This document shows, one piece after another, positions 1 through 10,651 of a DNA stretch of 64,000 nucleotides. The DNA is taken from positions 165,073,579 through 165,137,578 of the forward strand of contig CM061141.1 of the NCBI GenBank assembly GCA_030789695.1. Direction: 5' to 3'. Source of the DNA: Scilla litardierei. Lineage: Eukaryota; Streptophyta; Magnoliopsida; Asparagales; Asparagaceae. The notes beneath the pieces were generated by a model. That model did not search any database. It had not been told where the DNA came from and saw only the letters and a list, made by a program, of their open reading frames with translations. The translations under genes were made by a program, and so were the position numbers. The first letter of the stretch is position 1, and each line of letters opens with the position of its first letter.

Positions 1-1736
1 GTATTTGCTATATTAGCCAAGCCCACAAAGATTTTTCTCTCGCCTCGACCAACGTCCTCACCTCGCCACCAAGTTTGACACGACCAAACCTTATTCGCTC
101 TCGGAGTTTTCTCCGAAGTCGAATCCTTGTTCACGAACTTGGGATGGCTTGGTTTCCTCCACGCCCATGCTCAATCCTACCTCGTGCTCACACTAGAATT
201 CCTTTCCCCAATCAAAATTGAGCCGGGGTCAAATATCGTTTTTCACCTTCGGAACCTAAATTTCTGTGCTCCTTTGACCACTATCAATGATATCTTCGGG
301 TTCCCTAATCTTGAAGGCAGCTCCCTTGCCAACGAATTGCATGCTGACTTTGACGTCGACTTCTTTTGGAATCGTCTTACTTTGCACGATCATTATCCTA
401 GGGCCAAGGCAAAGGCCTCTTCGATGATTCAGCCGGTCTTCTGCCTCGTCCGTCGCATTATTTCAAGCACTTTCTTTCCACGGGATGAGTCCGGCATCGT
501 GACCATCCCAGATCATTTCATTTTAAAGGCGATCACTTTTCCTTTCATTCCAGGTGTTGACGGGATTACTTTCGAGGCACCGCACGTTCGCATTAATGCC
601 GCCTCGTGGTTAATTCAAAAACTAGTTGACATTAGCCGCGCGAATAAGGGCAAATATTGCTGCGGTGGCCTCATCACACTCATTCCCCAGCATCCACCCT
701 TCAACATCGAGATTCCTCCCGATTTGATCCGTGCCCCAGGATCTACCCATCTTGACATCGATGTCCTGAGGCACACTCACATGATCAAGCCGTTCGGCAG
801 CAGTCGATTTGTTTCCATTATGGCCATCCCCCTGCACCTTATACCATTCTGTCGAACCCTGATCGCGTCACTATTGAGCTTCCAGCAGATTGGTCATTCC
901 CACCTGACCTTGAATTTGTGGGAGGGGGGCTGCACCTTCAGTTCCATCTTCCCGACGCTCCACGTTTACCTTCCCATGCCGCCCACTTTGGCGAGCAGGA
1001 TATTCCTGAGTTCCGAGGAGACCCTGGGGCTGGACCCAGTGCCACCACCCCGGCTACTACTGATGTTTCTTCCGAGGCTCTGACTGCGGCCCTGCTTGGC
1101 CTAGCCTCTCTTGCCGGTACGGCCACTACCATCTGCACCTGTCCTGCTTGCTCGCCTCGCACTCGAGGCCGAGATTACTGCTTTGCATGCTGGCGTATCC
1201 TCCTCTGACCCCTCGGACCCATCTACCTCTTTTCTATCCCATCCCCGTTTCTCGCTCACGAGCGAAACTTAGCCGCCATTCTCCGTCTTCTGACCCATAT
1301 CTACGGTGCTCCACCATCATCACCACCCCCATCACCTCCTCTGTCGCCTCCTAGATGATCATCCCCTCCACCTATCCCCCCAGTGTCCAATACCACCATT
1401 GCTTCCTTACCCACCACTACCGTTGATCCACCACTTCCATCTCCTACTGACGATCTTCCACCACCTTTCACCTCTATTAGCACCGCCTACTCGCATCGCA
1501 AGAAACAGGTCATTGTGCACGTGAGATAATTACTCACACCCTCCTCATCAGTCATCGTATCCCCACCACCCTCCGTTACCATCGACACCCCACCCATCAT
1601 TCACATCCACACCGAGCCCACCCGTGCACGATCTCCATCTCTTTCTCCAGTTCTCCATACACCCGTCACCTCTCCCGACCACACCCCTCCACTCTCTTCC
1701 GAGGAGGATGAGGAGCCTTCTGCTCCTGCATCTTGA
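1..1736 (+). pseudogene. Element A ORF1 (Athila ORF1 C-terminal domain), degraded
   Basis: The best reading frame is 127-1083, with shorter continuations in other frames to a stop at 1734-1736. It matches the plant 'Arabidopsis retrotransposon ORF1 C-terminal' pattern: a start-of-domain FGFP motif (residues about 58-61 of the 127 frame), then a KASS..PVFCLVRRI helix, a FFPRDESG turn and a GGLITLI strand. The protein is found next to gag-pol in Athila-type elements; its function is not established. An in-frame stop at 76-78 and shifts after about 1080 break it. The C-terminal part is proline/serine rich and ends in an acidic SSEEDEEPSAP stretch also present in element B. The start lies before the window or was in another frame. 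Confidence 0.8.
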
Positions 1737-2046
1737 CTTCCCTTTTTCTGATTTTCCCTCTAGCCAGTTTTTCTGATTCACCATGATCATATCCTTTTTT
1801 CAGGCATTGTTGAGAACAGCTTGAGGGAGATCTATATTTAGTGTTTGTGGTCGTATCTTGTGTGTTTATCGTGTGCTTGCCTTTTATGTTCGCTGTGTAC
1901 TTGTATGTGTATTTTGTCTAGTCCGTGTCGGTCTTTATTTCCTTTATTTTTCTACGTCTCGTTTTCCGTGTTTTTCATGTTTTTCAGTTTCTTTCTCCGT
2001 GCGTGCTTCCCTCCCATCGTTCCTTGCCCTCCCGCACTTCATGCTA

Positions 2047-2085
2047 TTGCATTGAGGGCAATGCAATGTTCAGATCGAAGGAGTC
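2047..2085 (+). other. Element A internal hairpin with decayed polypurine module
   Basis: TTGCATTGAGGGCAATGCAA (2047-2066) is a perfect 8-bp stem with an AGGG loop. It is followed by TTCAG, then a sequence where element B has GCTTGGGGGAG; here the purine run is mutated. The same arrangement stands before the 3' LTR. Confidence 0.6.
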
Positions 2086-3383
2086 GCACTATGTGCGTCA
2101 GTCGTCCCCTTTTCGTTGTTTTTGAGTCGTTTTCGTCGTGTTTTTCTTTTTTTCTTCCATCCTTTTATTCTCCCTCTCCTAGAGATGACCCAACATAATG
2201 AAACTGCCACTAAACCACACACACACTTAGCTAAGCTACGTCACCTATCTTCACTAACCCTAGGAAGCAGAGTTCTGTTGCATTTTATGCTCCGAGGGTT
2301 CACTTTGCCTTTTGTGTTGAGTTGTGTGCTGTGACTAGCTAGTTGGTGTGCCTCTAGGCCGTGATTTTATTTTATATGCCTATCCATGGATGACCCCTAG
2401 ACTATCATGCTTCAATTTCGAATATGCGATTTATTGCTTCTACTTTCTGCTTCGTTATGCATGTATCATACCATATATGTACGCTTCAAATCGCATGTGT
2501 CAGGACTCTACCAATAGGGCTAGGATAACCCATGATGCTTACGCTCTGATACGCGAAAAACGCCTTTTGCCAAGTGTTTAGAATTAGAATTCTTTTTTTT
2601 TTGCTTGGTGCAAATCCTCTCGGCGTGTACTTTACTCCCACTTTGGAGAGTACATAATTTTGCCAAATTGTTAGCGCATCGTTCTCCCGCTTTTGAAGAA
2701 TGCACATTTTCCTACTTCTACCAAAAATCCAAAAAAAAGAAAAATTGGAAAATCACAAACAAAAAAGGGGAAGAGAGAAACGAAAGATCATGTATAGCCA
2801 AAATCCAAAAAATATACAAAAATCCAAAACCCAAAAAAATATTTCTGTTGTAAATATCACTCCTACCGCCATGAATAAGGGGAAGGCGAGAATTTGTACC
2901 AAGTACTCTCCTCCAAACCTACTCAACCCTTTTCGATTTCGAACACACTTGGCATAGGAGCTTTCTAGCAATCGTCTCGGCAATCGTGTGGTGATTTCCT
3001 AGTTCCTAGCGGTAGAGTTCCGAACATATGACATATTTCTATTCTTACTCTATTCCCGTGCATGCTTGAACTATTATTCACCGCATTACTCGAATTGTTT
3101 AGATATTTGCATCATCCCATGGGCATGTGTATATGGAGCTTCATCGCATGATTTAGATAGTTACACTGTTGGCTAGCTCTCAGTCGCACTCACTCACGCT
3201 TCACCGCGTGAACCCATGACACTAGTAGGAACTCGTATTCCTGGACTTAGTGTTATGCTTCTCGCATGCTTTCTTATTTGTTTTGTTTGTTTTCGCTGGC
3301 TCTGACAGGTAATCTAGGATTTCCTTTTCTTTTTCTTTTTCTCTCTTTCTATTTTCTCCCGCCAGGTTTCTATTCTCACTCGT

Positions 3384-3422
3384 CTTCCTCGAGGACGAGG
3401 AAGAGTTCAGCTTGGGGGATTT
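3384..3422 (+). other. Element A terminal hairpin and polypurine tract
   Basis: CTTCCTCGAGGACGAGGAAG (3384-3403) forms a perfect 8-bp stem with an AGGA loop. Six bases later comes GCTTGGGGGA (3410-3419), the plus-strand priming tract, just before the LTR start TGATGTG at 3423. Confidence 0.8.
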
Positions 3423-3670
3423 TGATGTGTGTTTATATTTTATATATTCACACAAGTCTTCTCCGTCGTTTTCCATCGCTTTTCGTCATTTCGTATCTGT
3501 TTCTTTGTGTTTTTAGTTTCTTTTTACTTTCGTTGTGTTTATGTGCATTTTGTAGGACATTGCTAGCACAGGGGACATATATAGCCATCATCATGAGTCC
3601 CCGGAGCAGCGGGAAGTGTCGCACGAGATCCTGAGAGCCATTTGTCAAGAATAACCATGCATCAGCTCTC

Positions 3671-3979
3671 AACCGATCGGGTGGAACCGCCACACAATCG
3701 GGTCATGCGGTCCGTGTCAGTGCTGAAGAAGAGACAGTTCCATCTGATCGGTTCAGTGATCGGGTGGATGAATAACAGAATGCAGTTTTGAAGGCCAAAG
3801 CTCACTCGGTCGGTTGACTTGTCAACCGATCGGGTCACCTGTAGCTGCTCCTTCCCATGCTCAAGAAGTCGAAGACTCACCCGATCGGTTCAGTGATCGG
3901 TTGAGATTTATCAGAGCCGAGGACATACATTTTCCATTATTTCACCTGATTGGGTGAAGTCTCATCCGATCGGGTAAGT
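3671..3979 (+). promoter_or_regulatory. U3 palindrome array of element A
   Basis: Repeated half-sites of the type CACCCGATCGGTT and AACCGATCGGGTG occur mostly as inverted pairs. CCGATCGG is intact at about 3673, 3832, 3880 and 3969; others carry one or two substitutions. The array lies about 50-360 bp upstream of the TATA box, the usual place for LTR enhancers. A regulatory role is inferred from position and repetition only. Confidence 0.6.
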
Positions 3980-4738
3980 GTCTGTTTTTGTCTTTTTGTG
4001 GGAATATTCCCTGGCATCTTGCCCACTTGTATAAATAGAGGTAGGTTTTCCCAGAAACGTAATCCCCATTTTAAAGCTGTTTTAAGGGATTTTTAGCTGC
4101 TTGGAATTAAACTCGAATTGTAAGTTCTTTGATCATTTCTATATTTTGATATTGTGTTTATGCTTCCATTTGCTACAGTAAACAATCGCTTGATTTCTAT
4201 TTCTTATGGCTATATCTTGTTTTATTGCATTTCATACCATGTTTAGTGAGTAGTTCTTCAATCTGGGACATTGGTGAAAGCCCCTTCGTGGGTTCTTCCA
4301 AGAACGGCCGTAGGTCTAGGGATCCGATTGGATCTAGGGATTTTGATGGTTACGCATGGGCGTTTCGTTGTCATCGACAGGAAAAATACTGCCTTTGACC
4401 GTTGGGCCAAGAGGAAATAAAACGGGAGTTTGATTCTCTAGCCATAGCTCACCCCCTAGCGTAGACATTGAGTCCTTGCATATGGGAACGACATGGACGA
4501 AATGTTGGGAGCGATCGTTGCGAGCTTAGTACTCCCGGAGTCGGATGGTGTTGGGCATGTGAATGCCCACCGTCCGAAGCCGGGTAGAGCTAGCGTATCA
4601 TCTTGGGCATCGACCGGAATATCGGGAACATGGGATGCTAGGTACCACTTTTAGAGCCAACGTCTCACTGCCAAACCCTAGCATTCGGTCAAATTCATAT
4701 CCTTCGGTCGTAATAGTGAGAATCCATGATTAGGGTGG

Positions 4739-4743
4739 AAGCC
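4739..4743. repeat. Target site duplication of element B, left copy
   Basis: AAGCC here and again at 15028-15032. Removing one copy plus element B restores an unbroken element A LTR that can be compared with the LTRs of B. Confidence 0.92.
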
Positions 4744-6296
4744 TGACTGCCCGTCCATTTGGCACTCAATTCGAGATGGGGATACTAGGATTAGAATTTG
4801 TAAACCGCAAGCACACGGTGTCGAAGTGTGCCTTGGGGGTCGATCACGGGGAGGCGTGTATTGTGCTTGGAAACATTCGGGAACCAGTTCACCTGGTGGG
4901 TGAGCTAGCCTGTTCTCTGGGTGGTTGTCACGATAGTAGATTATTGAAAAAGATGTAAGAGGTAAAAAAGGTAACCTAGGACTTTGGCTTCCGCCCTATC
5001 ATGAGTTCTCACTATTACGTCCAAGGGATTGGATTGTGATCGGATTCTAGGGTTTAGCGGTGTGACGTTGCCTCTAATAGTGGTACCTAGCATCCCATGG
5101 GCCCGATATTCCGGTCGATGCCCAGGATGATATGCTAGGTCTACGCAGGTTCGGACTGTGGGCATTCCCATGTCCAACACCACCCGACTCCATGAGCACT
5201 AAGCTCGCAACGGTTACTCCCGACATTTCATCCAAGCCGTTCCCATGCGCAAGGAATCAATGTCTATGCAGGGGGTGAGCTGTGGCTAGAGAATCAAATT
5301 CCCGTTTTATTTTCCATTGGCCCGATGGTCAAAGGCGGTCTTTCTCCCGCCGATGACAATGAAACGCCCCCACGTAACCATCAAAATCCTTATATCCTAT
5401 CGGATACCTAATCCTATGGCCGTTCTAGGGAGAACCCACGAAGGGTCTTCCACCAATGTCCCAGATTAAAGAACTACTCACTATTCATGGCATGAAATAC
5501 AATAAAACATGTTATAGCCATTAGAATGGAAATCACGCAATAGATTACCCTAGCAAATAGTAGTATAAACGCAATATCAAAATATAGGAATGACCAAAGA
5601 ACTTACAAATAGAATTAAATTCAGAGCAGCCAAAACCCCCTAAAACAGCTTAAAATGGGGATTGCGTTTCTGGGAAAACCTAGCCCTATTTATACAATTT
5701 GGAAAGCTGCTAGGGAATATTCCCACAAAAAGACAAAAATAGACATTCACCCGATTGGTTGAAACTTCAACTGATCAGGTGAGACGATGGGAAACTTGGT
5801 CTTCGGCTCTGATAGATCTCACCCGATCGTTGAACCGATCGGGTGAGTCTTTGAATTCTCGAGCATGGGAAGCAGCAGCTACAGGTGATCCGATCGGTTG
5901 ACAAGTCAACCAATCGGGTGAACTTTGGCTCTCAAAACAGCGTTCTGTGTCACATCCTCCCGATCATTGAACCGATCGTGTGGAATTGCCTCTTCCACGG
6001 GACTGATTCGGCCGCATGAACTGATCGGGTGGATCTGTCTACCCGATAGGTTGAGAGCTGATACATGGTTTATCTTGACGATTGGCTCTCAGGATCTCGT
6101 GCGACACCTCACGTTGCTCCGAGGACTCATGATGTTGGCCTTGTATGTCTCCTGCGCTAGCAATATCCTGCAAAAGCACACAAACACACCGAAAGTAAAA
6201 AGGAACTAAAAAAACACAAAGGAACGGATTCGAAACAACGAAAAACGAAGGGAAATTACAGAGAAGATGTGCATGAATATATAAAATCGCACGTCA
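4744..6296 (-). repeat. Element B 3' LTR
   Basis: 1553 bp, running from TGACGTG (minus strand, at 6296) to GGCAGTCA at 4744. A TATA box (TATAAATA on the minus strand) is at 5687-5694. Five palindromic modules lie upstream of it near 5751, 5821, 5886, 5959 and 6016, many decayed. Only two CCGATCGG octamers remain intact, against six in the 5' LTR. Confidence 0.9.
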
Positions 6297-6335
6297 AAAT
6301 CCCCCAAGCTAAACCCTTCCTCGTCCTCGAGGAAG
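6297..6335 (-). other. Element B terminal hairpin and polypurine tract
   Basis: On the minus strand, CTTCCTCGAGGACGAGGAAG (6316-6335) precedes GCTTGGGGGATTT, which abuts the 3' LTR start. It is identical in stem and loop to the copy in element A. Confidence 0.8.
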
Positions 6336-7902
6336 ACGAGTGAGAATTGAAGCTCGGAGGGGAAAATAGAAAGAAAGAAACAGAAAAAGAAAAGGAAATC
6401 CTAGATTACCCTTCAGAGCCAACGGAAACTAACACAACACACTAAGCAAGCACGCGAGAAGCATAGCACTAATCCCAGGAATACGAGTCCCTACTAGTAT
6501 CGTGGGTCCATGCGGTGAAGCGCAAGTGAGTGTGGTTGTGAGCTAGCCAACGGTGTAACTATCTAAATCGTGCAATCAAGCTCCATATACACATATCCAT
6601 GGAATGACCCAAATATCAAATCAATTCGAGTTAGCGGTGAATAATAGTTCAAGCATGCATGAGAATAGAGTAAGAATAGAAACATGTCATATGTTAGAGA
6701 CTCTACTGCTAGAAACTAGGAAATCGTCGCACGATTGCCAAGATGATTGCTAGAAAGCTCCTATGCCAAGTGTGTTCGAAAACGAAAGGGGTTGAGTATG
6801 TTTGGAGGAGAGCACTTGATGCAAATTCGCGCCTTCCCTTTATTCACGGCGGTAGGAGTAATATTCACAACATAAAATTTTTTGGGGTTTTAGATATTTG
6901 TGAATTTTTTTAGGATTTTGGCTATACATATTCTTTCTTTTCCCCCTTTTTTCTTTTTTTCAATTTTCTTTTTCCTTCTCTCACCCCCCTTGTAGAAGTG
7001 GGATAATGTGCATTCTCCAAAAGTGGGAGAACGATGTGCAGGTAAGTGGCAAAATTGTGTACTCCCCCAAGTGGAAGTAAAGTACATGACGAGGGGATTT
7101 GCACCAAGTAAAACAAAAAATAATTCGAATTCTAAACACTTAGCCAAAGGAAAATTTTCTTGGTTCAGAGCGTAAGCAACATGGGTTATCTTGGTCCTAT
7201 TGGTAGAGTCCCGACACATGCGATCTGAAGCGTAAATATATAGATGATTCATACATGATGAAGCAGAAAGTAGAGGCAATATACCACTTATTCGAAATTG
7301 AATCATGATAGTCTAGGGGTTATCCATGGATAGGCACATAAAACTAAATCACAACGTAGAAGCACACCAACTAGCTAGTCACAACACACAACTCAACACA
7401 AAAGGCGAAGTGAACCCACAGAGCATAAAATGCAACAAAACTCGGCTTCCTAGGGTTAGTGAAGATAGGTATCACAGCTTAGCTATGTGTGCGTGTGGTT
7501 TAGTGGCAGTTTCATCATGCGGGGTCATCTCTAGGAGAGGGAGAATAAAAGGATGGAAAGAAAAAGAATAACACGACGAAATTGACTCAAAACGGTGAAA
7601 AAGACACGACTGACGCACATAATGACACTCCCCCAAGCTGAATGTTGCATTGCCCTCAATGCAATATGATTAAATGCAGGAGGGCAACGAAAGATGGGAG
7701 GGAAGTACGCACCGACAAAGAAACAGAAAAACATGAAAAACACACAAAAATAGACGTATAAAAATAAATAAAATAAATACCGAATCCAACTATACAAAAG
7801 ACATACACACGAAACAAGCACACAGCAAACTATTGATCATGGTTAATCAGAAAAAAGATATGATATGATCATGGTGAATCAAAAAAACTGGCTAGGGAAA
7901 AA
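6336..7902 (-). other. Element B untranslated 3' region
   Basis: No coding signal. It aligns along its length with 1737-3383 of element A in opposite orientation, including the T-rich stretch after ORF1 and the internal hairpin-polypurine module at 7628-7664. Open frames here (for example 6890-7306, minus) are low-complexity and not shared as proteins. Confidence 0.75.
7628..7664 (-). other. Element B internal hairpin and polypurine module
   Basis: On the minus strand, TTGCATTGAGGGCAATGCAA (7645-7664, perfect 8-bp stem, AGGG loop) is followed by CAGCTTGGGGGAG (7628-7640). It lies about 1.3 kb before the 3' LTR and shares CAGCTTGGGGGA with the terminal tract. It could act as a second plus-strand primer; this is inference. 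Confidence 0.6.
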
Positions 7903-10125
7903 TCAGAAAACGGGAAAGCAAGGTGCAGGAGCGGAAGGCTCTTCATCCTCCTCGGAAGAGAGTGGAGGGGTGTGGACGGGAGAGGTGACGGGTGTGCGAA
8001 GAAGTGGGGAAAGATATGGAGAGCGTGCACGGGTGGGCTCAGTGGGGATGTGAATGATGGGTGGGGTGTCGGTGGTAACGGAGGGTGGTGGGGATACGAC
8101 GACTGATGAGGAGGGTGTGGTTAATGATCTTGCGCACACAGCGACCTGTTTCTTGTGACGCGAGTAGGCGGTGGTGATAGAGGTGAAAGGTGGTGGGAGT
8201 GGAGGGTCAACGGTAGTTGTGGTGGGAGGGAAAGATCGTCGAGGAGGCGACGAAGGAGGTGATGGCAGTGGAGCACCGTGGATATGGGTCAGAAGACGAA
8301 GGATGGCAGCTACGTTTCACTCGAGAGCTAGGAAACAGGGATGGGAAAGGAAAGAGATAGATAGGTCCGAGGGTGACGAGGAGGATGTGCCAGCGTGCAA
8401 AGCATCCATCTCGACCTCGAGAGCGAGGCGAGCTGAAGTGGCACGACGCACGGCAGAGTGTGTGCCGGTAACATTGATCATGTCGACATGAGAGGCCCGG
8501 CCAAGCAGGACCATGATCAGGGCCTCGAAAAATACAACAACAACAGCCGGGGTGGTGGCACTGGGTCCAGCCCCGGGGTCTCCTCTGAACTCAGGAATAT
8601 ACTACTCGCCCAAGTAGATGGCAGGGGAAGGTGGTCTAGGAGCGTCAGGAAGAACAAACTGAAGGTGTAGCCCCCCCCAACAAATTCAGGATCAGGTGGG
8701 AATGACCAATTTGCCTGAAGCTCAATGGTTATGCGATCAAGATTCGGCAGAATGGTATAAGGTGCAGGGGGATGGCCATAGTGGAAAGCAAACTGACCGC
8801 CGCCTAGCGGCTTGATCATGTGGGTGTGCCTCAGGACATCGATCTCAAGATGGGTAAATCCTGGGGCACGGGGCAAATCGGGGGGAAACTCGATGTTGAA
8901 GGGTGGCTGTAGGGCAATGATAGTGATGAGGTCACCGCAGCAATATTTTCCTTTATTTGCACGGCTAATATCAACTAGTTTTTGAATTAGCCACGAGACG
9001 GCATTGATGCGAACGTGCGATGCCTCGAAAGTAATCCCGTCAACACCTGGAATGAAAGGAAAAGTGATCGCCTTTAAAATGAAGAGATCTGGTATGGTCA
9101 CGGTACCGGACTCATTCTGTGGAAAGAAAGTGCTTAAGATAATGAGATGGACGAGGCAGAAGACTGGGTGGATACTAGAAGAGGCCTTAGCCTTTCCCCT
9201 AGGATAATGATTATGTAATATGAGGCGTTGCCAAAAGAATTCGACATCAAAGTCGGGATGAAATTCATTGGGGAGGGAGCTACCTTCAAGATTGGGAAAA
9301 CCGAAAATATCGTTGATGGTGGTCAAAGGGGCACGGAAATTTCGGTTCCGAAGGCGAAAAGCTATATTTGACCCCGGTTCGATCTTGAGAAATTATAGTG
9401 TGAGTACGGGGTAGGATTGAGCATGGGCGTGGAGGAAACAAAGCCAACCCAAGTTCGTGAATAAAGACTCAACTTCGGAGAAAACTCCGAGAGCGAATAA
9501 GGTTTAATCGTGTGCGAACTTGGTGGCAAGGTGATGGCGTTGGTCCACGCGAGAGAAAAAATCCTTATGGGCTTGGCTCATAAAGCGAATACCTTGAGGT
9601 CCAAGCAATGGGTCTCTCACAGGAATGATAGGTGGGGGTGGTGGTTGGGTAGGCAGTGGCTGAGGAGCACATCCACGTGTAGGATGTATGGGTCGTTGTC
9701 TCTTACGAGACGGCTCCTCATCCACCATAGGTTGCTTACCCTTATCTTTGTCTTTTTCCATGATGTTGTGGCGATTTGATGTGATATGCAAGATGATATG
9801 TGGATGCACACAACAAATGACAAAGTGACAAAATAAAAATTCATGGGCAATATAATAATCAAGTTATAGAGTGAGTTTACCCAGCAATGATGCAACTCTG
9901 AGCTACCAAAAGATCCCACAATGCACGAGGGAGTGATCCGGGGAGCCGCCGCACGCTAATCCAAAGAAAACAGAATTTTTGAAAATTTTGGAGATTAGGG
10001 CTAGGGTTTTGAGGGGTTTGTGGTTTGAACGTGGTCAACGGAGGGGATTGATGGTGGGGAAGTATTGGAGGAAGTGGGGGAGTACGAGTAGGAGTGATGG
10101 GGAAGATCGTTTTAGAAGAAGTCAA
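7903..10125 (-). pseudogene. Element B ORF1 (Athila ORF1 C-terminal domain), degraded
   Basis: The longest open segment is 8517-9326 (269 aa). The ORF1 domain shows FGFP, then KASSS..PVFCLVH, FFPQNESG, a W-L-I-Q-K-L-V-D helix and GKYCCGDLIT. Upstream segments hold a serine/proline-rich start (from 10125) and a basic stretch DKDKGKQP...SRKRQRP (near 9730-9770) that may be a nuclear localisation signal. Downstream segments end in a proline-rich and acidic tail with a stop at 7903. Stops and frameshifts break the chain, including one at a point shared with element A (TAA after KFAHD near 9504). The ORF follows a TATA-like stretch and a U3-like array at 10184-10475. Confidence 0.78.
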
Positions 10126-10183
10126 AATGAACCACTCTAATGGATTTTTTGGAGGTCAGGTGTAATGGAAGTCGGGTGGGGGG

Positions 10184-10475
10184 TTGATATATATATGGTT
10201 TGGGTGAACCGATCCGGTGAAAATCACCCGATCGGTTGGATCAATTTTCAAAAAAATCCCTTGGATCAGCAGCTACAGGTCCCCCGATCGGGTGAGATCT
10301 CACCCGATCGGTTGACTGCTCTCCGAAAAACTTCCCAAGCCTCTGTTTTCTTCACCTGATCACTGACCCGATTGCGGACTTTATCACCCGATCGGTTCAT
10401 CATTCGATTGAAGCTGACCACTTACTGAAACGATCCACCCGATCGGTTGATGTATGACCCGATCGGGTGGGGCAA
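10184..10475 (-). promoter_or_regulatory. U3-like palindrome array and TATA upstream of ORF1 in element B
   Basis: Six intact CCGATCGG octamers lie between 10228 and 10465, some as inverted pairs, together with several near-matches. The flanking text GCAGCTACAGGT (10269-10280) also occurs beside a palindrome in the LTR U3, in the same orientation, so this is a piece of U3 placed inside the element. On the minus strand the array is followed by an ATATATATA run (10184-10197) and, about 60 bases further, the first ATG of the ORF1 region at 10125. Taken together this looks like an internal promoter for ORF1. The bases 10481-10651 are non-coding spacer. Confidence 0.55.
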
Positions 10476-10651
10476 TTCCTGCACAAAAAGTTTAATATCT
10501 CTAAGTCTCCCTACAAAAATTCCCCACAACAGCATTTATTCACAAAAATTAATAAACTAATCCTATTAAAAACCAACAGAAGTTTAGGACATGGGTTGTC
10601 TCCCATGAAGCGCTATTTTTATAGTCGTTCGTTCGACTTCCGATATGATAT

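Larger units (their letters stand above)
1737..3422 (+). other. Element A untranslated 3' region
   Basis: No coding signal is visible. It holds a T-rich stretch after the ORF1 stop, an internal hairpin at 2047-2066, an A-rich stretch near 2730-2840 and the terminal hairpin and polypurine tract at 3384-3422. The whole stretch is matched in opposite orientation by 6297-7902 of element B, so it is a regular part of the family. Confidence 0.8.
1..4743 (+). mobile_element. Element A: Athila-type LTR retrotransposon, 3' portion (left part)
   Basis: This is the 3' part of a Ty3/gypsy Athila-lineage element on the plus strand. In order it shows a degraded ORF1, an untranslated 3' region, a polypurine tract and the first 1321 bp of the 3' LTR. 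The LTR stops at 4743 because element B inserted there; the rest of the same LTR resumes at 15028 and ends at 15270. The 5' LTR, gag and pol lie left of the window. The flank after the LTR end is CTTAA (15271-15275), so the missing 5' LTR should be preceded by CTTAA. The lineage call rests on the ORF1 domain and on near-identity to element B. Confidence 0.88.
3423..4743 (+). repeat. Element A 3' LTR, left part
   Basis: The LTR begins TGATGTG after the polypurine tract. U3 holds an array of GATC-centred palindromes (3671-3979), followed by a TATA box TATAAATA at 4030-4037, then R and a long U5. It is the same sequence as the two LTRs of element B. It breaks off at AAGCC (4739-4743), the target duplication of element B, and resumes at 15028. 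Total LTR length without the insertion and its extra AAGCC is about 1.56 kb. Confidence 0.88.

Noticed and set aside
6890..7306. Minus-strand 138-codon frame in element B
   Set aside because: Low-complexity Lys/Glu tail and no counterpart protein in element A at the same place.
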